Shown here in pieces: positions 51,222-61,245 of a stretch of 64,000 nt of DNA (position 1 is the first letter of the stretch; each line of letters starts with the position of its first letter). This DNA is from Hydractinia symbiolongicarpus (taxonomy: Eukaryota; Cnidaria; Hydrozoa; Anthoathecata; Hydractiniidae), in contig NC_079888.1 of assembly GCF_029227915.1 (NCBI RefSeq), positions 21,060,001-21,124,000 on the forward strand, given 5' to 3'. The notes below the pieces were generated by a model. It was given only the letters and a program-made list of their open reading frames with translations, had not been told where the DNA came from and did no database searches. Both the position numbers and the translations under genes were made by a program.

Positions 51222-53843
51222 GTGTCAGTCCGTTTCAGTTTCAAGGGTTGTGTCACATATTCGTACCAACATGTATTTAGCGATATTTTTTTTGATATTA
51301 CTAGGTTGCATCGCTTTTAACAATGAAACGTTGACTGTGAGACTGAATTGAACTAACTTTGGACTGTGACCTGATATTTGTGATAAATGAGACAATTGGA
51401 CTACAAGAAATAACATTTTTCTGAATTTGACGTGGTTGCCGGAACTCAGCGATTACACTGAACTCTGTGGTAGCGCTTCATTTAAGAACTAAGACAAAAA
51501 AGTCATTTATTTATTGTGGGACCAATCCTAGCCGTTATCGCGCGCTGAAGAAATAGCGACAATTTCAAAAACTACAGTTCATTGGCTTTCTAACGGTGTC
51601 AGTCCGTTTGAGTTACAACGGTTGGGTCACATATTCGTACCAACATGTATTTAGCGATATTTTTCTGATATTACTAGGTTGCATCGCTTTTAACAATGAA
51701 ACGTTGACTGTGGAACTCAATTGAGCTAACTTTGGAATGTGAACTGATAAATGTGATAAATAAGGCAATTGGACTCCAAGAAATAACATTCTTGTTAATT
51801 TGACGTGATTGCCGGAACTCAGCGGTTACACTGGGCACTGTGGTAGCGCTTCATTTAAAAATTAAGCTAAAAAAAGTCATTTTTTTTGCTGTGGGACCAA
51901 TCCTAGCCATTATCTCGCGCTGAAGAAATAGCGGCAGTTTCAAAAACTACATTTCATTGACTTTCTAACGGTGTCAGTCCGTTTGTGTTACAACGGTTGG
52001 GTCACATATTCGTACCAACATGTATTTAGCGATATTTTTCTGATATTACTAGGTTGCATCGCTTTTAACTATGAAACGATTGACTGTGGGACTTAATTGG
52101 GCTAACTTTGGACTGTCACCTGATAAATGTGATAAAGGAGACAATTGGACTTCAAGAAAAAACATTCTTCTTAATTTGACATGATTGCCGAAACTCAGCG
52201 ATTACACTGGGTTCTGTGGTAGCGCTTCATTTAAGAATTATGATAAAAAAAGTCATTTTTTTATTGTGGGACCAATCCTAGCAATTATCGCGCGCTGAGG
52301 AAATAGCGACAGTTTCAAAAACTACATTTCATTGACTTTCTAACGGTGTCAGTCCGTTTGAGTTTCAAGGGTTGTGTCACATATTCGTACCAACATGTAT
52401 TTAGCGATATTTTTTTGATATTGCTAGGTTGCATCGCTTTTAACAATGAAACGTTGACTGTGAGACTTAATTGAACTAACTTTGGACTGTGACCTGATAT
52501 TTGTGATAAATGAGAAAATTGGACTCCAAGAAATAACATTTTTCTTAATTTGACGTGATTGCCGGAACTCAGCGATTACACTGGGCTCTGTGGTAGCGCT
52601 TCATTTAAGAATTAAGATAAAAAAGTCATTTTTTTATTGTGGGATTAATCCTAGTCGTTATTGCGCGCTGAAGAAATAGCGACAGTTTCAAAAACTGCAT
52701 TTCATTGACTTTCTAACGGTGTCAGTCCGTTTGAGTTACAACGGTTGGGTCACATATTCGTACCAACATGTATTTAGCGATATTTTTCTGATATTACTAG
52801 GTTGCATCGCTTTTAACAATGAAACGATTGACTGTGGAACTTAATTGAGCTAACTTTGGACTGTGAACTGATAAATGTGATAAATAAGACAATTGGACTC
52901 CAAGAAATAACATTCTTGTTACTTTGACGTGATTGCCGGAACTCAGCGGTTACACTGGGCACTGCGGTAGCGCTTCATTTAAAAATTAAGCTAAAAAAAG
53001 TCATTTTTTTATTGTGGGACCAATCCTAGCAATTATCGCGCGCTGAAGAAATAGCGGCAGTTTCAAAAACTACATTTCATTGACTTTCTAACGGTGTCAG
53101 TCCGTTTGAGTTACAACGGTTGGGTCATATATTCGTACCAACATGTATTTAGCGATAATTTTCTGATATTACTAGGTTGCATGGCTTTTAACAATGAAAC
53201 GATTGACTGTGGGACTTAATTGCGCTAACTTTGGACTGTGACCTGATAAATGTGATAAATGAGACAATTGGACTCCAAGAAATAACATTCTTGTTAACTT
53301 TACGTGATTGCCGGAACTCAGCGATTACACTGAGCACTGTGGTAGCGCTTCATTTAAAAATTAAGCTAAAAGAAGTCATTTTTTTACTGATGGACCTATC
53401 CTAGCCGTTAGCGCGCGCTAAAGAAAAAGCGACACTTTAAAGAACTACATTTCATTGACTTTCTAACGGTGTCAGTCCGTTTGAGTTACAACGGTTGGCT
53501 CACATATTCGTACCAACATGTATTTAGCGATATTTTTCTGATATTACTAGGTTGCATCGCTTTTAACCATGAAACGATTGACTGTGGGACTTAATTGGGC
53601 TAACTTTGGACTGTCACCTGATAAATGTGATAAAAGAGACAATTGGACTCCAAGAAAAAACATTCTTCTTAATTTGACATGATTGTAGAAACTCAGCGAC
53701 TACACTGGGCTCTGTGGTAGCGCTTCATTTAAGAATTATGATAAAAAAAGTCATTTTTTTATTGTGGGACCAATCCTAGCAATTATCGCGCGCTGAGGAA
53801 ATAGCGACAGTTTCAAAAACTACATTTCATTGACTTTCTAACT
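51222..53843. repeat. Seven-monomer tandem pair, second unit
   Basis: The only difference from the first unit seen by eye is T at 50,338 against C at 52,960. The mismatch at 51,236/53,858 (GTTTCAG against GTTTGAG) and the left-edge mismatches confine the crossover to the 14-bp tract 51,222-51,235, next to the AACGG cluster. Confidence 0.88.
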
Positions 53844-56800
53844 GTGTCAGTCCGTTTGAGTTTCAAGGGTTGTGTCACATATTCGTACCAACATGTATTT
53901 AGCGATATTTTTTTTGATATTACTAGGTTGCATCGCTTTTAACAATGAAACGTTGACTGTGAGACTTAATTGAACTAACTTTGGACTGTGACCTGATATT
54001 TGTGATAAATGAGACAATTGGACTACAAGAAATAACATTTTTCTGAATTTGACGTGGTTGCCGGAACTCAGCGATTACACTGAACTCTGTGGTAGCGCTT
54101 CATTTAAGAATTAAGACAAAAAAGTCATTTTTTCATTGTGGGACCAATCCTAGCCGTTATCGCGCGCTGAAGAAATAGCGGCAGTTTCAAAAACTACATT
54201 TCACCGACTTTCTAACGGTGTCAGTCCGTTTGAGTTACAACGGTTGGGTCACATATTCGTACCAACATGTATTTAGCGATATTTTTCTGATATTACTAGG
54301 TTGCATCGCTTTTAACTATGAAACGATTGACTGTGGGACTTAATTGGGCTAACTTTGGACTGTCACCTGATAAATGTGATAAAGGAGACAATTGGACTTC
54401 AAGAAAAAACATTCTTCTTAATTTGACATGATTGCCGAAACTCAGCGATTACACTGGGTTCTGTGGTAGCGCTTCATTTAAGAATTATGATAAAAAAAAT
54501 CATTTTTTTATTGTGGGACCAATCCTAGCCATTATCGCGTGCTGAGGAAATAGCGACAGTTTCAAAAACTACATTTCATTCACTTTCTAACGGTGTCAGT
54601 CCGTTTGAGTTTCAACGGTTGTGTCACGTATTCGTACCAACATGTATTTAGCGATATTTTTTTGATATTACTAGGTTGCATCGCTTTTAACAATGAAACA
54701 TTGACTGTGGGACTTAATTGAACTAACTTTGGACTGTGACCTGATAGATGTGATAAATGAGACAATTGGACTCCAAGAAATAACATTCTTCTTAATTTGA
54801 TGTGATTGCCGGAACTCAGCGATAACACTGGGCTCTGTGGTAGCGCTTCATTTAAGAATTAAGATAAAAAGTCATTTTTTTATTGTGGGACCAATCCTAG
54901 CCAATATCTCGCGCTGAAGAAATAGCGGCAGTTTCAAAAACTACATTTCATTGACTTTCTAACGGTGTCAGTCCGTTTGAGTTACAACGGTTGGGTCACA
55001 TATTCGTACCAACATGTATTTAGCGATAATTTTCTGATATTACTAGGTTGCATGGCTTTTAACAATGAAACGATTGACTGTGGGACTTAATTGCGCTAAC
55101 TTTGGACTGTGACCTGATAAATGTGATAAATGAGACAATTGGACTCCAAGAAATAACATTCTTGTTAACTTTACGTGATTGCCGGAACTCAGCGATTACA
55201 CTGGGCACTGTGGTAGCGCTTCATTTAAAAATTAAGCTAAAAGAAGTCATTTTTTTACTGCGGGACCTATCCTAGCCGTTAGCGCGCGCTAAAGAAATAG
55301 CGACAGTTTCAAGAACTACATTTCATTGACTTTCTAACGGTGTCAGTCCGTTTGAGTTACAACGGTTGGGTCACATATTCGTACCAACATGTATTTAGCG
55401 ATATTTTTCTGATATTACTAGGTTGCATCGCTTTTAACTATGAAACGATTGACTGTGGGACTTAATTGGGCTAACTTTGGACTGTCACCTGATAAATGTG
55501 ATAAAGGAGACAATTGGACTCCAAGAAAAAACATTCTTCTTAATTTGACATGATCGCCGAAACTCAGCGACTACACTGGGCTCTGTGGTAGCGCTTCATT
55601 TAAGAATTATGATAAAAAAAGTCATTTTTTTATTGTGGGACCAATCCTAGCAATTATCGCGCGCTGAGGAAATAGCGACAGTTTCAAAAACTACATTTCA
55701 TTGACATTCTAACGGTGTCAGTCCGTTTCAGTTTCAAGGGTTGTGTCACATATTCGTACCAACATGTATTTAGTGATATTTTTTTTGCTATTACTAGGTT
55801 GCATCGCTTTTAACAATGAAACGTTGACTGTGAGACTGAATTGAACTAACTTTGGACTGTGACCTGATATTTGTGATAAATGAGACAATTGGACTAAAAG
55901 AAATAACATTTTTCTGAATTTGACGTGGTTGCCGGACCTCAGCGATTACACTGAACTCTGTGGTAGCGCTTCATTTAAGAATTAAGACAAAAAAGTCATT
56001 TATTTATCGTGGGACCAATCCTAGCCGTTATCGCGCGCTGAAGAAATAGCGACAATTTCAAATACTACAGTTCATTGGCTTTCTAACGGTGTCAGTCCGT
56101 TTGAGTTACAACGGTTGGATCACATATTCGTACCAACATGTATTTAGCGATATTTTTCTGATATTACTAGGTTGCATCGCTTTTAACAATGAAACGTTGA
56201 CTGTGGAACTCAATTGAGCTAACTTTGGAATGTGAACTGATAAATGTGATAAATAAGGCAATTGGACTCCAAGAAATTACATTCTTGTTAATTTGACGTG
56301 ATTGCCGGAACTCAGCGGTTACACTGGGCACTGTGGTAGCGCTTCATTTAAAAATTAAGCTAAAAAAAGTCATTTTTTTTGCTGTGGGACCAATCCTAGC
56401 CATTATCTCGCGCTGAAGAAATAGCGGCAGTTTCAAAAACTACATTTCATTGACTTTCTAACGGTGTCAGTCCGTTTGAGTTACAACGGTTGGATCACAT
56501 ATTCGTACCAACATGTATTTAGCGATATTTTTCTGATATTACTAGGTTGCATCGCTTTTAACTATGAAACGATTGACTGTGGGACTTGATTGAGCTAACT
56601 TTGAACTGTCACCTGATAAATGTGATAAAAGAGACAATTGGAGTCCAAGAAAAAACATTCTTCTTAATTTGACATGATTGCCGAAACTCAGCGATTACAC
56701 TGGGCTCTGTGGTAGCGCTTCATTTAAGAATTATGATAAAAAAAGTCATTCTTTTATTGTGGGACCAATCCTAGCCATTATCGCGCGCTGAGGAAATACA

Positions 56801-57133
56801 GACAATTTCAAAAACTACATTTCATTGACTTTCTAACGGTGTCAGTCCGTTTGAGTTTCAACGGTTGCGTCACGTATTCGTACCAACATGTATTTAGCGA
56901 TATTTTTTTGATATTACTAGGTTGCATCGCTTTTTACAATGAAACGTTGACTGTGGGACTTAATTAAACTAACTTTGGACTGTGACCTGATAAATGTGAT
57001 AAATGAGACAATTGGACTCCAAGAAATAACATTCTTCTTAATTTGATGCGATTGCCGGAAATCAGCGATTACACTGAGCTCTGTGGTAGCGCTTCATTTA
57101 AGAATTAAGATAAAAAGTCATTTTTTTATTGTG
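53844..57133. repeat. Domain 4 mosaic segment between the seven- and eleven-monomer pairs
   Basis: Ordinary monomers of the local types, with GCATGGC/palindrome units at 55,050 and 57,296 nearby and the CATTCACTTTC unit at 54,577. The order of 54,577 to about 55,700 resembles that of 46,339-47,500. Several private substitutions cluster at 56,640-57,080 (GGAGTCC, AAATACAGAC, GATGCGATTG, GGAAATCAGCG). No gene or insertion is seen. Confidence 0.7.
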
Positions 57134-60100
57134 GGACCAATCCTAGCCAATATCTCGCGCTGAAGAAATAGCGGCAGTTTCAAAAACTACATTTCATTGA
57201 CTTTCTAACGGTGTCAGTCCGTTTGAGTTACAACGGTTGGGTCACATATTCGTACCAACATGTATTTAGCGATAATTTTCTGATATTACTAGGTTGCATG
57301 GCTTTTAACAATGAAACGATTGACTGTGGGACTTAATTGCGCTAACTTTGGACTGTGACCTGATAAATGTGATAAATGAGACAATTGGACTCCAAGAAAT
57401 AACATTCTTGTTAACTTTACGTGATTGCCGGAACTCAGCGATTACACTGGGCACTGTGGTAGCGCTTCATTTAAAAATTAAGCTAAAAAAAGACATTTTG
57501 TTACTGCGGGACCTATCCTAGCCGTTAGCGCGCGCTAAAGAAATAGCGACAGTTTCAAGAACTACATTTCATTGACTTTCTAACGGTGTCAATCCGTTTG
57601 AGTTACAACGGTTGGGTCACATATTCGTACCAACATGTATTTAGCGATATTTTTTTGATAATACTAGGTTGCATCGCTTTTAACAATGAAACGATTGACT
57701 GTGGAACTTAATTGAGCTAACTTTGGACTGTGAACTGATAAATGTGATAAATAAGGCAATTGGACTCCAAGAAATAACATTCTTGTTAATTTGACGTGAT
57801 TGCCGGAACTCAGCGGTTACACTGGGCACTGTGGTAGCGCTTCATTTAAAAATTAAGCTAAAAAAAGTCATTTTTTTTGCTGTGGGACCAATCCTAGCCA
57901 TTATCTTGCGCTGAAGAAATAGCGGCAGTTTCAAAAACTACATTTCATTGACTTTCTAACGGGGTCAGTCCGTTTGAGTTACAACGGTTGGGTGACATAT
58001 TCGTACCAACATATATTTAGCGATTTTTTTCTGATATTACTAGGTTGCATCGCTTTTAACTATGAAACGATTGACTGCGGGACTTAATTGAGCTAACTTT
58101 GAACTGTCACCTGATAAATGTGATAAAAAAGACAATTGGACTCCAAGAAAAAACATTCTTCTTAATTTGACATGATTGCCGAAACTCAGCGATTACACTG
58201 GGCTCTGTGGTAGCGCTTCATTTAAGAATTATGATAAAAAAAGTCATTTTTTTATTGTGGGACCAATCCTAGCCATTATCGCGCGCTGAGGAAATTGCGA
58301 CAGTTTCAAAAACTACATTTCATTGACTTTCTAACGGTGTCAGTCCGTTTGAGTTTCAACGGTTGTCTCACGTATTCGTACTAACATGTATTTAGCGATA
58401 TTTTTTTGATATTACTAGGTTGCATCGCTTTTAACAATGAAACGTTGACTGTGGGACTTAATTGAACTAACTTTGGACTGTGACCTGATAAATGTGATAA
58501 ATGAGACAATTGGACTCCAAGAAATAACATTCTTCTTAATTTGATGTGATTGCCGGAACTCAGCGATTACACTGGGCTCTGTGGTAGCGCTTCATTTAAG
58601 AATTAAGATAAAAATTCATTTTTTTATTGTGGGACCAATCCTAGCCAATATCTCGCGCTGAAGAAATAGCGGCAGTTTCAAAAACTACATTTCATTGACT
58701 TTCTAACGGTGTCAGTCCGTTTGAGTTGCAACGGTTGTGTCACATATTCGTACCAACATGTGTTTAGCGATATTTTTTTGATATTACTTGGTTGCATCGC
58801 TTTTAACAATGAAACGTTGACTGTGGGACTTAAATGAACTAACTTTGGACTGTGACCTGATAAATGTGATAAATGAGACAATTGGACTCCAAGAAATAAC
58901 ATTCTTCTTAATTTGACGTGATTGCCGGAACTCAGGGATTACACTGGGCTCTGTGGTAGCGCTTCATTTAAGAATTAAGACAAAAAAGTCATTTTTTTAT
59001 TGTGGGACTAATCCTAGCCGTTATCGCGCGCTGAAGAAATGGCGACAATTTCAAAAACTACAGTTCATTGGCTTTCTAACGGTGTCAGTCCGTTTGAGTT
59101 ACAACGGTTGGGTCACATATTCGTACCAACATATATTTAGCGATATTTTTCTGATATTACTAGGTTGCATCGCTTTTAACTATGAAACGATTGACTGCGG
59201 GACTTAATTGAGCTAACTTTGAACAGTCACCTGATAAATGTGATAAAAGAGAAAATTGGACTCCAAGAAAAAACATTCTTCTTAATTTGACATGATTGTC
59301 GAAACTCAGCGATTACACTGGGCTCTGTGGTAGCGCTTCATTCAAGAATTAAGATAAAAAGTCATTTTTTTAATGTGGGACCAATCCTAGCCAATATATC
59401 GCGCTGAAGAAATAGCGGCAGTTTCAAAAACTACATTTCATTGACTTTCTAACGGTGTCAGTCCATTTGAGTTACAACGGTTGTGTCACATATTCGTACC
59501 AACATGTATTTAGCAATATTATTTTGATATTACTAGGTTGCATCGCTTTTACCAATGAAACGTTGACTGTGGGACTTAATTGAGCTAACTTTGAACTGTC
59601 ACCTGATAAATGTGATAAATGAGACAATTGGACTCCAAGAAATAACATTCTTGTTAATTTGACGTGATTGCCGGAACTCAGCGATTACACTGGGCTCTGT
59701 GGTAGCGCTTCATTTAAGAATTAAGATTAAAAGTCATTTTTTTATTGTGGGACCAATCCTAGCCAATATCTCGCGCTGAAGAAATAGCGGCAGTTTCAAA
59801 AACTACATTTCATTGACTTTCTAACAGTGTCAGTCCGTTTGAGTTACAACGGTTGGGTCACATATTCGTACCAACATGTATTTAGCGATATTTTTTTTGA
59901 TATTACTAGGTTGCATCGCTTTTAACAATGAAACGTTGACTGTGGGACTTAATTGAACTAATTTTGGACTGTGACCTGATAAATGTGATAAATGAGACAA
60001 TTGGACTCCAAGAAATAACATTTTTCTTAATTTGACGTGATTGCCGAAACTCAGCGACTACACTGGGCTCTGGGGTAGCGCTTCATTTAAGAATTATGAT

Positions 60101-61245
60101 AAAAAAAGTCAGTTTTTTATTGTGGGACCAATCCTAGCAATTATCGCGCGCTGATGAAATAGCGACAGTTTCAAAAACTACATTTCATTGACTTTCTAAC
60201 GGTGTCAGTCCGTTTGAGTTACAACGGTTGGGTCACATATTCGTACCAACATGTATTTAGCGATATTTTTCTGATATTACTAGGTTGCATCGCTTTTAAC
60301 AATGAAACGATTGACTGTGGAACTTAATTGAGCTAACTTTGGACTGTGAACTGATAAATGTGATAAATAAGGCAATTGGACTCCAAGAAATAACATTCTT
60401 GTTAATTTGACGTGATTGCCGGAACTCAGCGGTTACACTGGGCACTGTTGTAGCTCTTCATTTAAAAATTAAGCTACAAAAAGTCATTTTTTTGCTGTGG
60501 GACCAATCCTAGCCATTATCTCGCGCTGAAGAAATAGCGGCAGTTTCAAAAACTACATTTCATTGACTTTCTGACGGGGTCAGTCCGTTTGGGTTACAAC
60601 GGTTGGGTCACATATTCGTACCAACATATATTTAGCGATATTTTTCTGATATTACTAGGTTGCATCGCTTTTAACTATGAAACGATTGACTGTGGGACTT
60701 AATTGAGCTAACTTTGAACTGTCACCAGATAAATGTGATAAAAGAGACAATTGGACTCCAAGAAAAAACATTCTTCTTAATTTGACATGATTGCCGAATC
60801 TCAGCGATTACACTGGGCTCTGTGGTAGCGCTTCTTTTAAGAATTATGATAAAAAAGTCATTTTTTTATTGTGGGACCAATCCTAGCCATTATCGCGCGC
60901 CGAGGAAATAGCGACAGTTTCAAAAACTACATTTCATTGACTTTCTAACGGTGTCAGTCCGTTTGAGTTTCAACGGTTGTGTCACGTATTCGTACCAACA
61001 TGTATTTAGCGATATTTTTTTGATATTACTAGGTTGCATCGCTTTTAACAATGAAACGTTGACTGTGGGACTTAATTAAACTAACTTTGGACTGTGACCT
61101 GATAAATGTGATAAATGAGACAATTGGACTCCAAGAAATAACATTCTTCTTAATTTGATGTGATTGCCGGAACTCAGCGATTACACTGGGCTCTGTGGTA
61201 GCGCTTCATTTAAGAATAAAGATAAAAAGTCATTTTTTTATTGTG
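57134..61245. repeat. Eleven-monomer tandem pair, first unit (period 4,112)
   Basis: It matches 61,246-64,000 at 4,112 bp with many rare variants: ACATTTTGTTACTG, GTGTCAATCCG, GATAATACTAGG, GGGGTCAGTCC, CGATTTTTTTCTG, GACTGCGGGAC, TCGTACTAAC, TAAAAATTCATTT, CATGTGTTTAGC, TTACTTGGTTGC, CTTAAATGAAC and GAACAGTCACC. The pair loses similarity at 57,102 and 57,133, which sets the left edge. Confidence 0.9.

Larger units (their letters stand above)
39167..57133. repeat. Domain 4: mosaic HOR array downstream of copy B
   Basis: Monomer order here no longer follows copies A/B. The domain is marked by a recurring cassette. A monomer entered through CATTCACTTTC (41,098; 42,967; 44,841; 46,339; 54,577) is usually followed by a GATAAAAAGTC/CCAATATCTCGC segment. 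Next comes a GCATGGC monomer with ATTGCGCTAAC that carries the 14-bp palindrome. T8 tracts (GATATTTTTTTTGAT) occur here and at 59,890, not upstream of 39 kb. Confidence 0.75.
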
